From Xanthobacteraceae bacterium (GTDB lineage: Bacteria > Pseudomonadota > Alphaproteobacteria > Rhizobiales > Xanthobacteraceae): a stretch of DNA of 64,000 bases. The DNA lies in NCBI GenBank assembly GCA_031291475.1, contig JARLIY010000103.1:1-64000 (forward strand), read 5' to 3'. Below, piece by piece: positions 1 through 9,804 of this stretch. A program made the position numbers and the translations under genes. The notes under the pieces were generated by a model. That model searched no databases. It was not told where the DNA came from and saw only the letters and a program-made list of their open reading frames with translations. Within the stretch, counting starts at the first letter, position 1; each line of letters starts with the position of its first letter.

Positions 1-149
1 AAGCACACGCTCGCGCAAGTCCAAAGAACATGGTTTCGGCATCGATCGCCCTCCAAAAATCGAATCGATACCGCCAGACTCGCTCATCCAAAGACCCTCG
101 GGAATCCCCCGATTCAACTCAGCCGAGATATGCTCTAGCTTGCGGCGTC

Positions 150-1991
150 ATGGAAAAATCAATCGTTTCCGACCCAGGCGCGGCGCGCGCGCGTCCTGAA
201 TCGATCGGCCGTGTGGTCAGCGTTACCGGCTCGCAGGCAACCGTCGATCTCGTTCCGCGCCAGCCGGACGACGGTCCGACCGTCGGAAAATTCATCGGCT
301 TGAAGACGGGGAAGGCTGTCGTCATCGGCCTCATCACCGAGATCAGCGAAGAACAGTCCGCCGCGGCGCCCAGCGGCGCCACATCCCGCAGAATGGCGCG
401 CCTCGATCTGATCGGCGAATTTAACACCAACGATGCCGGCGGTGCGTTGCGCTTCCAGCGCGGCTTCACGGAATATCCCAGCATCGGCGACGTCGCGCTG
501 ATGCTCACCGAGAATATGCTGCGCCTGATCTACGGCACCGCCGACGCCGATCGCGCCTATATCGGCGACCTGCAGCAAAATCCGAATATACGCGTGCATA
601 TCGACATCGACCGTCTGGTGAGCCGGCATTTCGCCATTCTCGGCGCGACCGGTGTCGGCAAGTCGACCGGCGTCGCCATCCTCTTGCAGAAGATTCTGGC
701 CACCCGGCCGAACTTGCGGATTTTCATGATCGATCCGCACAATGAATATGGCCGGTGCTTCGGCTCAAAGGCGCATGTGCTCACGCCGCAAAATTTGCGT
801 CTTCCGTTCTGGTTGTTCAATTTCGAGGAGATCGTCGATGTCTTCTTCGGTGGCCAACCGGAGGTCGCGGAGGAAGCTCAAATTCTTTCCGAGGTTATTC
901 CGCTGGCAAAGGCGGCCTATGTACAGTTGCGCGCAGGTGGCGACCGCCAGATCGCCAAGAAGCGCGACGCTCGCGACTCAGGTTACACCGCCGACACGCC
1001 CGTGCCCTATCGGATCGAGGATCTCATCGCGCTGCTCGATGAGCGCATGGGAAAGCTCGAAAACCGCTCGACCCGTGTGCTCTATCACAAACTGATCTCC
1101 AGGATTCAGACCTTCCGCAACCATCCGCGTTACGCCTTCACGTTCGAGAATGCGAATGTCGGCGGCGACACGATGATCGAGATTCTCGGCGATCTTTTCC
1201 GCCTGCCGCCTCAAGGCAAGCCCATGACCATCATGGGGCTTGCCGGCTTCGCCGCCGAAGTGGTGGACGCGGTAGTATCGGTGGTCTGCCGCATGGCGTT
1301 TGACTTCGGCCTGTGGAGCGACGGGGCGGCGCCGTTGTTGTTCGTCTGCGAAGAGGCGCATCGCTATGCGTCTGCCGACCGCAATATCGGCTTCGGCCCC
1401 ACGCGCCGCGCGGTCGCGCGCATCGCCAAGGAGGGCCGCAAATATGGCGTGTATCTCGGGCTGATCACCCAGCGTCCGGCGGAAATCGATTCCACCATCC
1501 TTTCTCAATGTTCGACGCTTTTCGTGATGCGGCTCTCCAACGAGCACGATCAAGCCTTGATCCGCTCGGCAGTCTCCGATGCGGCGGCGAATCTTCTCTC
1601 ATTCATTCCTTCGCTGGGTACCCGCGAAGTTTTCACGTTCGGCACTGGCGTTGCATTGCCGACCTGCATGCGCTTTCAGGAAGTGCCGGCGGCGCAGCGC
1701 CCCGACAGTGAGGCGTCCGGCATTACGCGCGCAGATCCTTCCAGCTCCATCAGCCGCGATCTGATCGCCGCCGTCATCGCCCGCTGGCGGAGCGCGACGA
1801 TGAGCTACCGCATGAGCGAAGCGGACGACGCGACGGCTCCGCTGGAGGGGGCTGCGACCGCGTCGCCCGCGCAGGCTCCGCCGCTGCAGCCTGCCACGCG
1901 CGGCGATACGCTGCGTTCGAGCCTCCTGAAGAAGCCGCTCGATGCCGGTTCTTTGGCCGGCGCACCAAACCCTCCGCCGCGTCCTCGCTAA
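150..1991 (+). CDS. HerA-like ATP-binding protein (DUF87 family)
   Basis: This is a 613-residue P-loop ATPase of the HerA/DUF87 class, a family of hexameric DNA translocases, usually soluble. An N-terminal beta-barrel-like region (about residues 15-110) precedes the motor domain. The Walker A motif GATGVGKST lies near residue 165. Walker B is LLFVCEEAH with the acidic pair at about 401-402, and ITQRPAEI is a sensor-like motif around residue 440. The C-terminus (about 530-613) is a low-complexity Ala/Pro-rich tail. The frame is open back to position 30, but those 40 residues are unlike the family, so I start at the ATG at 150. HerA often works with the nuclease NurA in DNA end resection. No nurA is seen here, so the exact role is not supported beyond ATP-driven DNA or protein translocation. 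The gene stands alone, convergent with the next one. Confidence 0.85.
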   Translation: MEKSIVSDPGAARARPESIGRVVSVTGSQATVDLVPRQPDDGPTVGKFIGLKTGKAVVIGLITEISEEQSAAAPSGATSRRMARLDLIGEFNTNDAGGALRFQRGFTEYPSIGDVALMLTENMLRLIYGTADADRAYIGDLQQNPNIRVHIDIDRLVSRHFAILGATGVGKSTGVAILLQKILATRPNLRIFMIDPHNEYGRCFGSKAHVLTPQNLRLPFWLFNFEEIVDVFFGGQPEVAEEAQILSEVIPLAKAAYVQLRAGGDRQIAKKRDARDSGYTADTPVPYRIEDLIALLDERMGKLENRSTRVLYHKLISRIQTFRNHPRYAFTFENANVGGDTMIEILGDLFRLPPQGKPMTIMGLAGFAAEVVDAVVSVVCRMAFDFGLWSDGAAPLLFVCEEAHRYASADRNIGFGPTRRAVARIAKEGRKYGVYLGLITQRPAEIDSTILSQCSTLFVMRLSNEHDQALIRSAVSDAAANLLSFIPSLGTREVFTFGTGVALPTCMRFQEVPAAQRPDSEASGITRADPSSSISRDLIAAVIARWRSATMSYRMSEADDATAPLEGAATASPAQAPPLQPATRGDTLRSSLLKKPLDAGSLAGAPNPPPRPR

Positions 1992-2027
1992 GCGAAGAGT
2001 TCCGGGCGGCAAACCCGCACGGCTTTT

Positions 2028-3392
2028 TCAGAAGCCGAAAACCAAAACTGACAATAGAAGCAGTGCCGCTGCCGCGATAAGGCCTTGCAGCAACGTTCCG
2101 GCGCTGACGAGAGCGAGCCCGCGCAGGGGCGAAAGCCCGCCGCTCCATGTCACCAGCCAAAAATATTCGTCGTTGACATGGGAGACGGTCATTGCACCGG
2201 CGCCGACAGCGAGCGTGGCGAGCGCCTTTCCGCTCTCGTCGCCGATTCCGAGCGGCAGCAAAAACGGCTGCACCATACCCGCGGCGGTAATGGCCGCGAC
2301 GAGGGAAGAACCCTGCAAGGTTTTGATCACTGCCGCGATCAGGAACGGAATCAGCAAGCCGCCGGGTCCGGCCACGTGCCAATCAAGGAGACGTTCGCCG
2401 AGCAGCTCCGCCATGCCGGTCTCCTGGCAGAGCCGCTGCAGGCCACCCGCCGCGCCTACGATCAACAGGACACCCGCAACGTTACCGATGACGCGTCCGG
2501 TCCAGGTGGAGTCGGCGAGAAGCTTTACGCCGAGCCGCCCGAGACCGAGGGCCATAATGCCGAGTCCGGCCAAAAAGAGAACCAGCGGGCGACCGACTCC
2601 AAGCACCATCTCCCGCGCCGTTCCGCCGCCGAGCGGCTCGCTGGGAATGTCGCCGAGCGATTGAAAAATCAGCATCAGGAGCGGAATCGACGTCGCGAGA
2701 AGGAGCACGGTTGCGGGCCAGCCGCCGCGCTGCTGCTGGATCGGAGGCCGCTCCTGCGTCGAGCGCTCAACTGCGGCTCTTGGGGCTGACAGCCAGCGGG
2801 CCCAGACCGCGCCGCAAGCAACCAGTAAAATCGCCAGCGGCAAACCGAATATGGCGACGCGGCCCCATGGGGCATCGAGTATGGCGGCGGCCGCGATCGG
2901 CACCGGCGAAACCAACAGGAGGCCGTGGCTTGCCGAAATCGCAAGCGCCGGCGCGATCGTCGTGGCCTCGCGTTTGGGCGGAGTGTGGGCGCCAAGGGCG
3001 CGAAGGAGAGGTGTGAGAATGGCGAAAGCGCTGGCCGGCCAAGCGCCGATGCCGGCGATCAGACCCAAGAGCGTAGCCAACCTCGTAGGTCCCAGCCCTC
3101 GCCAACGGTCGATCTTCGCCGTCAGCCACGAGGAAGCCGTCGTGCTTTCGGCAAGGCCGGCGACAAAGCCGGCGGCGACGATCAGCAGTCCCGGCGAATA
3201 GACCGTCTGGGAAAACCCGGCGCCGAAGGTCTTGCCGACAAAGGCAACGGAGAATCCGACGGCCAGGCCGAAGGCCATGGCAATGACGACGATCGCGAGA
3301 AACGGATGCACGTGACGCCACTGCGTTGCCACGACGATAACGATGACCGACGCAAGAAGAACGAGCGCCTGAAAAAAAGGCATGCCGGACAT
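2028..3392 (-). CDS. GntP-family permease
   Basis: A 454-residue integral inner-membrane protein with about 12 strongly hydrophobic segments and almost no soluble domain. It matches the GntP (gluconate:H+ symporter) family in length and pattern: an Ala/Gly-rich N-terminal half with segments such as FLAIVVIAMAFG, and a C-terminal motif region around TVSHVNDEYFWLV, a family hallmark. The usual substrates are gluconate or other small hydroxy- and keto-acids. No kinase or dehydrogenase for a sugar acid is adjacent, so the substrate cannot be named. The start ATG at 3392 gives the typical short N-terminus. It is divergent from the GH5 gene, with a 190-bp spacer in which I see no clear operator. 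Confidence 0.85.
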   Translation of the reverse strand: MSGMPFFQALVLLASVIVIVVATQWRHVHPFLAIVVIAMAFGLAVGFSVAFVGKTFGAGFSQTVYSPGLLIVAAGFVAGLAESTTASSWLTAKIDRWRGLGPTRLATLLGLIAGIGAWPASAFAILTPLLRALGAHTPPKREATTIAPALAISASHGLLLVSPVPIAAAAILDAPWGRVAIFGLPLAILLVACGAVWARWLSAPRAAVERSTQERPPIQQQRGGWPATVLLLATSIPLLMLIFQSLGDIPSEPLGGGTAREMVLGVGRPLVLFLAGLGIMALGLGRLGVKLLADSTWTGRVIGNVAGVLLIVGAAGGLQRLCQETGMAELLGERLLDWHVAGPGGLLIPFLIAAVIKTLQGSSLVAAITAAGMVQPFLLPLGIGDESGKALATLAVGAGAMTVSHVNDEYFWLVTWSGGLSPLRGLALVSAGTLLQGLIAAAALLLLSVLVFGF

Positions 3393-3582
3393 CGACTATC
3401 CAACCTTGCTATTGCGGTGGCTGAGCGGGTCTCATTTACGGATTTTCATTGGCGATGGTTGTTCGCTTTAGTAGTCTGCAATTGATGGTGGGAATCCTAG
3501 TCAGAAGCAAGCCGCCGGGCGAGTGGCGGCGTTGCCGCTTGCGCGATCGAGATCGGCATCGAGCCGAGCCTGAAGGACTCGT

Positions 3583-4842
3583 TTGATGAGCGTCGGTGCA
3601 GGCGATTGCCGTCGTTTCCGCCGGATCGGCGCCCTTGTGCTTTTCGTGTTTCTGATCGCCGGCAATCGGCCCGGCGCGGCTGCGCCGCTCGACTTCATTC
3701 ATGCCGAGGGGACGCACCTCGTTGACGCCGCCGGAAACGGTTTCGCCGTCAAGGGGATCAATCTCGGCAATTGGCTGGTTCCCGAAGGCTATATGTTCAA
3801 GTTCATGCAAGCCCGCGCGCCGAAGGAGATCGCCGGCGTCATCGAGGCTCTGATCGGACCGGAAGATGCGTCGCGCTTCTGGACCGAGTTCCGCGACGGA
3901 TACATCGCCAGAGAGGATATCCGTTTCATCAAAGCGGCCGGGTTCAATACCGTGCGCGTACCGCTTCATTGGCGGCTGTTCGTCGAGCCCGGCGAACGCG
4001 GCGCGGACCGTTTCGAAGGGCAGGGCTGGTATCTTCTCGACCGGCTTGTCGAGTGGTGCCGGGAATTCGACCTGCGCGTGATCATCGATCTGCACGCCGC
4101 GCCGGGCGGCCAGACCGGCGTGAACCACGACGATGGCACCGGCTTCCCGCTTACGTTCTACGTGCCACGCTATCGGCGCCTCACCGTCGCGTTATGGCGC
4201 GAGCTCGCCGAGCACTATCGCGACGAGCCGGTTATTCTCGGCTATGACCTGTTGAACGAGCCGATCTCGCCCTATAGCGATGAGGATTATCTCAATCCAA
4301 GGCTGGAGCCGCTTTACCGCGAAATCGTTGCCGCCATTCGCAGCGTGGATTCGAAGCATGTGGTGCTGCTCGCCGGCGCGCAATGGAGCACAAGCTTTGC
4401 CGTGTTCGGCCGGCCTTTCGATGCCAACGCCGTGTACACCTATCACAAGTTTTGGGCCAAGCCGACGCGCGACTCGCTCCAGAGCTATCTGAATTTCAGC
4501 AATCGCTGGAACGTGCCTTTGCTGATCGGCGAGACCGGCGAAATGACCGACATCTGGAACGAGCGGTTCCGCCGGCTTCACGAGCAGTTCGGCATCGGCT
4601 GGTGCTTCTGGCCCTACAAGAGTCTCGACTCGGATACCACCGTGGTCTCGATCCAAAAGCCGGCGGGATGGGATCTAATTGCCAATGCCGCAAGCTCCGA
4701 CGTCGGAGCGCTCGAGCCAGGCTCGTTGCCGTCTCGCGAGCAGGCGCTGGCTATCCTCAACGCTTATCTGGAAGCAGTCAGGTTTGAAAACGGCCGCATC
4801 AACGACAGCTATCTCGACTCGCTCGGTCTTTTGGCGCCGTAA
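3583..4842 (+). CDS. Secreted glycoside hydrolase family 5 protein
   Basis: A 419-residue protein with an N-terminal signal peptide (Arg-rich n-region, hydrophobic core at about 16-27, cleavage near GAAA-PL) followed by a single GH5 (cellulase-like) TIM barrel. The motifs are in the expected order: VKGINLGNWL (about 56-65), FNTVRVPLHW (about 122), IIDLHAAPGGQ (about 167), YDLLNEP with acid/base Glu226, and LLIGETGE with nucleophile Glu317. It most resembles GH5 exo-beta-glucanases and related barrels rather than crystalline cellulases, and carries no carbohydrate-binding module. The likely role is hydrolysis of a beta-glucan or glycoside in the periplasm or outside. An AAGGA ribosome site precedes the ATG. 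It is convergent with livF, with 25 bp between stops. Confidence 0.9.
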   Translation: MMSVGAGDCRRFRRIGALVLFVFLIAGNRPGAAAPLDFIHAEGTHLVDAAGNGFAVKGINLGNWLVPEGYMFKFMQARAPKEIAGVIEALIGPEDASRFWTEFRDGYIAREDIRFIKAAGFNTVRVPLHWRLFVEPGERGADRFEGQGWYLLDRLVEWCREFDLRVIIDLHAAPGGQTGVNHDDGTGFPLTFYVPRYRRLTVALWRELAEHYRDEPVILGYDLLNEPISPYSDEDYLNPRLEPLYREIVAAIRSVDSKHVVLLAGAQWSTSFAVFGRPFDANAVYTYHKFWAKPTRDSLQSYLNFSNRWNVPLLIGETGEMTDIWNERFRRLHEQFGIGWCFWPYKSLDSDTTVVSIQKPAGWDLIANAASSDVGALEPGSLPSREQALAILNAYLEAVRFENGRINDSYLDSLGLLAP

Positions 4843-4867
4843 CCGGCCCCTTGTGCGGACGTCCCGT

Positions 4868-5566
4868 TTACACCTGCAAATAACGTTGCCGCACGGTCGG
4901 ATCGTTCGCCAGCTCTGCCGAGGAGCCGGACCAGACTACGCTGCCTTTCTCGATCACCACGTGGCGGTCGGCGAGCTTAATGAGCGCATCGACATGCTTG
5001 TCGACAAGCAGGATGGCCTGGCCCTCGGCCTTCAGCCGCTTGAGGCTCGCCCAGATTTCACTGCGAATGAGCGGCGCCAGCCCTTCCGTCGCCTCGTCGA
5101 GGATAAGGAGCTTCGGATTGGTCATCAGCCCGCGTCCGATCGCCAGCATCTGCTGCTCGCCGCCGGAAATCTGGTTGCCCATGTTGCGGCGGCGTTCGGC
5201 TAGGCTTGGGAACATCTCGTAGACGTCCTTGAGCCGCCAGCGCGGCGGGCGAAAGCGTGCGGCCGCGGTCGCGATCAGGTTCTCCTCGACGCTCAGCGTC
5301 GGAAAAATCTGACGGCCTTCGGGCACCAGACCGAGCCCGGCCTGGGCGATGCGGTAAGACGGCCAGCCGTCGAGTTGCACGCCGTCGAACGTAATCCGCC
5401 CGCCGGCTGCGGGCATCAAGCCCATGACGGTCGAGATTGTCGTGGTCTTGCCCACGCCGTTGCGGCCGAGGAGCGTGACCATCTCACCCTCGCCGACGGT
5501 GAAGCTGATATCGAACAGCACCTGGGCGGCGCCGTAAGCGGCCTTGAGGGCTTCGACCTTCAGCAC
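4868..5566 (-). CDS. livF: Branched-chain amino acid-type ABC transporter, ATPase LivF
   Basis: A 232-residue ABC ATPase, the second nucleotide-binding subunit of a HAAT (Liv) importer. Visible motifs are Walker A GRNGVGKTT (about 34-42), the signature ISGGEQQML (about 135), Walker B LLILDEATEGL (about 155) and the switch region LLVDKHV, which has Lys in place of the commoner Glu of LLVEQN. The length fits LivF. It is the last gene of livK-H-M-G-F, 7 bp after livG, and hydrolyses ATP at the cytoplasmic face. Confidence 0.93.
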   Translation of the reverse strand: MLKVEALKAAYGAAQVLFDISFTVGEGEMVTLLGRNGVGKTTTISTVMGLMPAAGGRITFDGVQLDGWPSYRIAQAGLGLVPEGRQIFPTLSVEENLIATAAARFRPPRWRLKDVYEMFPSLAERRRNMGNQISGGEQQMLAIGRGLMTNPKLLILDEATEGLAPLIRSEIWASLKRLKAEGQAILLVDKHVDALIKLADRHVVIEKGSVVWSGSSAELANDPTVRQRYLQV

Positions 5567-5573
5567 AGGCTCC

Positions 5574-6326
5574 TCACTCCATCTGTTCGCCGAGATATGC
5601 GGTCACGACCTGCGGATCGGCGCGCACGGCTTCGGGCAGGCCGGTAACGAGCACGCGGCCGCGAATCAGCACGGAAATGCGATCGGCCAGCGCAAACACC
5701 GCCGCCATGTCGTGCTCGACTAGGACCATCGTCATCTCGCCTTTGAGCCGCAGCAACAGCTCCACCTGACGCTCGGTCTCCTCGCGTCCGATCCCGGCCA
5801 TCGGTTCATCGAGCAGCAGCAAAGTCGGTTGCATGGCGAGCGCAATGGCAAGCTCGAGCGCGCGTTTCTCGCCGTGCGAAAGTTCACCGGCGGGCACGCG
5901 CGCCCGATCGGCGATGCCGGTCTGTTCGAGCGCGGCCATCGCCGGCAGATTCAGCGCCGCCTCGTCGGCGGCGCGTCCGACGAACCGCAGACTTGAGCCG
6001 GCGCGCGCCTGCACGGCGAGCGCGACATTCTCCAGCACCGAAAATCCCGGCAGGATCGACGTGATCTGGAAGCTGCGCGCGAGCCCGCGCAAGGCGCGCG
6101 CCTCGGGCGGCAGCCCGGTCACGTCGGCGCCGGCAAACAGGATGCGGCCTTCGTCCGGCGGGATCAGCCCGGATATCTGGTTGATCAGCGTGGTCTTCCC
6201 CGCGCCGTTCGGACCGATTATGGCGTGCATCTCGCCGGGCACGACGTCGAGCGTCACGTCATCGGTCACCACCAGGCTGCCGAAGTTCTTACGCAGTCCT
6301 TCAAGGCGAAGCACCGGTTCAGGCAT
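5574..6326 (-). CDS. livG: Branched-chain amino acid-type ABC transporter, ATPase LivG
   Basis: A 250-residue ABC ATPase of the LivG type. Motifs are Walker A GPNGAGKTT (about 38-46), the signature LSHGEKRAL (about 153), Walker B LLLLDEPMAG (about 173) and switch His in LVEHDM. LSHGE rather than LSGGQ is normal for LivG proteins. Its start overlaps the end of livM by 8 bp, indicating translational coupling, and livF follows 7 bp downstream. It pairs with LivF as the ATPase heterodimer. Confidence 0.93.
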   Translation of the reverse strand: MPEPVLRLEGLRKNFGSLVVTDDVTLDVVPGEMHAIIGPNGAGKTTLINQISGLIPPDEGRILFAGADVTGLPPEARALRGLARSFQITSILPGFSVLENVALAVQARAGSSLRFVGRAADEAALNLPAMAALEQTGIADRARVPAGELSHGEKRALELAIALAMQPTLLLLDEPMAGIGREETERQVELLLRLKGEMTMVLVEHDMAAVFALADRISVLIRGRVLVTGLPEAVRADPQVVTAYLGEQME

Positions 6327-7314
6327 GACCGAAGCGTCTCCGAAGTTGGGCGGTAAGCCCGATCAATCCGCCGCGCGCGAACAGAACCACCAGCACCAGC
6401 AGCGGCCCGAAGATCGCCTGCCAAGCCTCAAACGTGCGCGACAGCCATTCCTCGGCAAAAAGATATACGGCGCTGCCGATGATGGCGCCGTCGAGCGTGC
6501 CGACGCCGCCGAGGATCACCATGACGATCAGTTCGCCGGATCGCTGCCAGGACATGTATTCGGGACTGACGAACTCCGTCGAATTGCCGAGCAGGAAACC
6601 GGAGACACCGCCCAGCCCGCCGGCGATCACATAGGCGACGAGCTGGAAGCGCCGGACGGTGAATCCGATCGTCGCCATCCGGGTTGCGTTTTCCCGGGCG
6701 CCACGCAGCACCCGCCCGAAGCGCGAGACGATCAGCGCGCGACACAACAGATACGTCGCCAAGAGGCAAAGGAGCGTGAAGTAATAAAATGAGCGGTCGC
6801 TCTTGAGCAGGGCCAATCCAGCGATAGTGTTGCGCGCCGCGATAGTGAGGCCGTTGTCGCCGCCGTAAGGCGCCAGCGAGGTGGCGACGAAATACACCAT
6901 CTGCCCGAACGCCAGCGTGATCATGATGAAATACACGCCCTTGGTGCGCAGGCAGACGATGCCGGTGATCCAGGCGAACAGCATCGAGACCGCAACGGCG
7001 ACCGGCAGCGCGACAAGCGCGTCACCAACGCCTTCGGCGGACAGAATTCCGACGGCATAGGCGCCAAGGCCGATGAATGCCGCGTGGCCGAACGATATAA
7101 GGCCGCAATAGCCGACCAGTAGATCGAGCGCGACGGCGGCGACGGCGAAAACCATGATGCGGGTCGCGGAGTCCAGCAGGTATTGCTCCGCGGTCAGCGC
7201 GGTGAATACCGGCAGCAGCGCGAAAACAAGAAAAATCACCGTCGGCAGCACGATGTCGCGCTTGGCGCGAAATGCGCGCGCTCCATTGCCGGCAACGAGT
7301 GTGGCGCCGGTCAT
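6319..7314 (-). CDS. livM: Branched-chain amino acid-type ABC transporter, permease LivM
   Basis: A 331-residue membrane protein with about 9-10 hydrophobic segments. The family-typical stretches are LLVGYCGLISFGHAAFIGLGAY (split here as LLVGYCGLISFG and HAAFIGLGAY, about residues 64-85) and VILGGVGTLDGAIIGSAVY (about 265-285), the cytoplasmic coupling loop. It forms the translocation pore with LivH, whose stop codon lies 1 bp upstream of its start. The C-terminus overlaps livG. Confidence 0.92.
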   Translation of the reverse strand: MTGATLVAGNGARAFRAKRDIVLPTVIFLVFALLPVFTALTAEQYLLDSATRIMVFAVAAVALDLLVGYCGLISFGHAAFIGLGAYAVGILSAEGVGDALVALPVAVAVSMLFAWITGIVCLRTKGVYFIMITLAFGQMVYFVATSLAPYGGDNGLTIAARNTIAGLALLKSDRSFYYFTLLCLLATYLLCRALIVSRFGRVLRGARENATRMATIGFTVRRFQLVAYVIAGGLGGVSGFLLGNSTEFVSPEYMSWQRSGELIVMVILGGVGTLDGAIIGSAVYLFAEEWLSRTFEAWQAIFGPLLVLVVLFARGGLIGLTAQLRRRFGHA

Positions 7315-7315
7315 T

Positions 7316-8239
7316 TCAGCGACCTCGCGCCGGGAACAGCCCGGTCGGCCGCACGTAAAGCACGACGGCCATCAGCACGTAGATCAGCATCGAGGCAATC
7401 GCCGGGCCCGCCATGCGCGCGGGCGAGGGCCCCATGACCAGACGGAGAATATCGACCGAGAACGAGCGGCCGAGCGTATCGACCAGCCCGATCAGCAGCG
7501 CCGCGAGGAAAGCGCCGCGGACCGAACCGATGCCGCCGATCACGATCACGACAAAAGCAAGGATGATGATGTTGGTCCCCATGCCGGGGTCGACTGAGAT
7601 GATCGGCGCGATCATGATGCCGGCGAAACCCGCCAGCATGGTGCCGAAGCCGAAAACGATCATGAACAGGCGCTTGATGTTGACGCCGAGCGCCGAGACC
7701 ATCCGGGCATTGGTGGCTCCCGCCCGCACCAGCATGCCGAGCCGGGTAAACGACACCAAGAGGTAAAGCCCGGCGGCGACCGCGAGGCCGGAAGCGATGA
7801 TGACAACGCGCCAGACCGGATAAAGTAGCCCATTGCCGATGACGATCGAGCCGGTGAAAAAATCGGGCACCGGGAGCGTCAACGGCGCGGCGCCCCAGAT
7901 CACCCGCACGGCGTGATTGAGGAACAGAATAATGCCAAATGTGGCGATGACCTGGTCGAGGTGGTCGCGCTCATACAGGTGGCGGAAGACGAGGAATTCG
8001 AGCAGCAGTCCGAACGCGAGCGCGGCGAGCAGCGCCAGCACCAAAGCGGCCAGAAAGTTACCGACGATGCTGTAGAACGCCACGGCCAGATAGGCGCCCA
8101 ACATGTATTGGACGCCGTGGGCGAGATTGATGAAATCCATCACGCCGAACACCAGCGTGAGGCCGGCCGCGATCAGGAATAGAAGCACGCCAAGCTGCAA
8201 TCCGTTGAGGATTTGGACAAGGAAGAGCGTGCCTGACAT
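7316..8239 (-). CDS. livH: Branched-chain amino acid-type ABC transporter, permease LivH
   Basis: A 307-residue integral membrane permease of the LivH type. LNGLQLGVLLFLIAAGLTL at the N-terminus (residues 10-30) and FVVIVIGGIGSVRGAF (about 230-245, the coupling-helix region) are characteristic. It pairs with LivM. A 143-bp gap containing two hairpins separates it from the upstream binding-protein gene, and such hairpins often reduce read-through so that the binding protein is made in excess. Confidence 0.92.
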   Translation of the reverse strand: MSGTLFLVQILNGLQLGVLLFLIAAGLTLVFGVMDFINLAHGVQYMLGAYLAVAFYSIVGNFLAALVLALLAALAFGLLLEFLVFRHLYERDHLDQVIATFGIILFLNHAVRVIWGAAPLTLPVPDFFTGSIVIGNGLLYPVWRVVIIASGLAVAAGLYLLVSFTRLGMLVRAGATNARMVSALGVNIKRLFMIVFGFGTMLAGFAGIMIAPIISVDPGMGTNIIILAFVVIVIGGIGSVRGAFLAALLIGLVDTLGRSFSVDILRLVMGPSPARMAGPAIASMLIYVLMAVVLYVRPTGLFPARGR

Positions 8240-8246
8240 TCTTACT

Positions 8247-8299
8247 CCTCCCCCGCGCAGCGCGGCGGAGCGGGGGAGGGGGACCGCCCGCAGGGCGGT
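8247..8299. repeat. Two adjacent hairpins between livK and livH
   Basis: The first hairpin has a 10-bp perfect stem (CCTCCCCCGC at 8247-8256, GCGGGGGAGG at 8270-8279). The second has a 7-bp stem (ACCGCCC at 8283-8289, GGGCGGT at 8293-8299). There is no U-run, so this is not a classical terminator. The C-rich/G-rich arm resembles the CCCTCCCC...GGGGAGGG element inside coxE at 57.9 kb, suggesting a dispersed family. Its position after the binding-protein gene fits an attenuating or mRNA-stabilising role; that role is inference. Confidence 0.7.
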
Positions 8300-8382
8300 G
8301 GAAGGCGCATTCTGAAGACCAACATTCGCTGAGCAGACGATCCACGCCGCGCGCAGGCGGTAGCTGGCGACGCGGCTGAAGT

Positions 8383-9555
8383 CTACTTCATCGGGCAGTC
8401 CTTCGCGAACGAGTCACCGTAGTTCGAGAACACTTTCTTTTCGATTTCGGTCTCGAACTTGCCGTCCGGCCGTTGCGCGACCTTCACCAGGTAGAAGTCC
8501 TGGATCGGATAGTGGTTGTTGTTGAACTTGAAGCTGCCGCGCAGCGACTTGAAGTCGGCTTTCTTCAATGCCGCGCGCAGCGCGTCTTTGTTGCTGAGAT
8601 CGCCCTTGACCGCCTTCACCGCGCTGTCGATCAGCATCGCGGCGTCATAAGCCTGGAAAGCGTAGGTCGCGGGCACCGCGTTGTACTCTTTCAGATAAGC
8701 GTCGACGAATGCCTTGTTCTGCGGATTGTCGAGGTTCGGCGCCCAATTGGAGCCGGCGAGCATGCCGAGGGCTGCTTCCTTCTGCGCGGGAAGCGTCGAT
8801 TCATCGACGGTAAACGCGGACAGGAAGGTGATCGTGTCGGCGAGGCCGGCCTGGCGGAATTGCTTGACGAAGTTCACCCCCATGCCGCCGGGCAGGAAGG
8901 CGAAGATCGCGTCGGGCTTGGCGGCCGCCATCCGCGTGAGTTCGGCCGAGTAATCGAGCTGGCCGAGCGGCACGTAGATTTCGTCAAGGATCTCGCCCGT
9001 GAATTTGTGCTTGAAGCCGGCGGCGGCGTCCTTGCCGGCCTGATAGTTCGGCACGATGACGATGACTTTTTTCAACCCCGAATCCTGCGCGTACTGGCCC
9101 AACACTTCGTGGATCTGGTCGTTCTGATAGGACGTGACGAAGAAGTTCGGATTGCACTCCTTGCCGGCAAAGGTCGAAGTTCCGGCATTGGGGCTGATGA
9201 GAATGACGTTCGCTTCGGTGACCGGTTTCTCGATCGCGCCGAGAATGTTGGAGAAAATCGGCCCGACCACAAAATCGACCTTGTCGTGGTCGATCAGCGC
9301 CTTGACCTTGCTCACGGCCACGTCGGGCTTGAGCTCGTCGTCGGCGACGACGATTTCCGTGTCGCGGCCGCCGAGCTTGCCGCCCAGCTCCTTGACCGCG
9401 AGCGCGAAGCCGTTGCGCAACTGCTGGCCGAGCACCGCGGGCGGGCCCGACAGGGTGGCGATGACGCCGACCTTGAGATGTTTCTGGGCATGCGCGGCGA
9501 ACGTGCAAAGTCCGAACGCAGCCGCAAACGCAACGAGCGACTTAACCTTGGTCAT
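8383..9555 (-). CDS. livK: Periplasmic ligand-binding protein of Liv-type ABC transporter
   Basis: A 390-residue type I periplasmic binding protein. A Sec signal peptide (hydrophobic core LVAFAAAFGLCTF, cleavage after AAHAQ) is followed by HLKVGVIATLSGP, the usual start of the first lobe. The second lobe contains the hinge-proximal AFQAYDAAMLI (about 308-318). The sequence is closer to binding proteins that alphaproteobacteria use for aromatic acids than to classical Leu/Ile/Val proteins (impression from memory, not a search). As the neighbouring catabolic genes suggest aromatic or indolic substrates, an aromatic acid ligand is plausible. First gene of the minus-strand livKHMGF set. Confidence 0.9.
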   Translation of the reverse strand: MTKVKSLVAFAAAFGLCTFAAHAQKHLKVGVIATLSGPPAVLGQQLRNGFALAVKELGGKLGGRDTEIVVADDELKPDVAVSKVKALIDHDKVDFVVGPIFSNILGAIEKPVTEANVILISPNAGTSTFAGKECNPNFFVTSYQNDQIHEVLGQYAQDSGLKKVIVIVPNYQAGKDAAAGFKHKFTGEILDEIYVPLGQLDYSAELTRMAAAKPDAIFAFLPGGMGVNFVKQFRQAGLADTITFLSAFTVDESTLPAQKEAALGMLAGSNWAPNLDNPQNKAFVDAYLKEYNAVPATYAFQAYDAAMLIDSAVKAVKGDLSNKDALRAALKKADFKSLRGSFKFNNNHYPIQDFYLVKVAQRPDGKFETEIEKKVFSNYGDSFAKDCPMK

Positions 9556-9804
9556 CTCAAGTCTCCTGAATAAGCTCCGGCAACATTCGGCTTAAATGAC
9601 GCGGGGCCCCGCATATTCAGCGGTGTTGGCAGATACTTTAAGTGTAAATGACCGGGCTTGTGAAGCCGCATTGTCTTAATAATAATGACCGCCGCTGAGG
9701 CAAATTTACGCTGTTGACCGATCGGGCGCGCCGATACGTTGGCGGGTGGGCGTGCGCGTGCTTGTATATCCGCGACCCACGCGTGGAAGGGGAGTGAAGG
9801 TGCG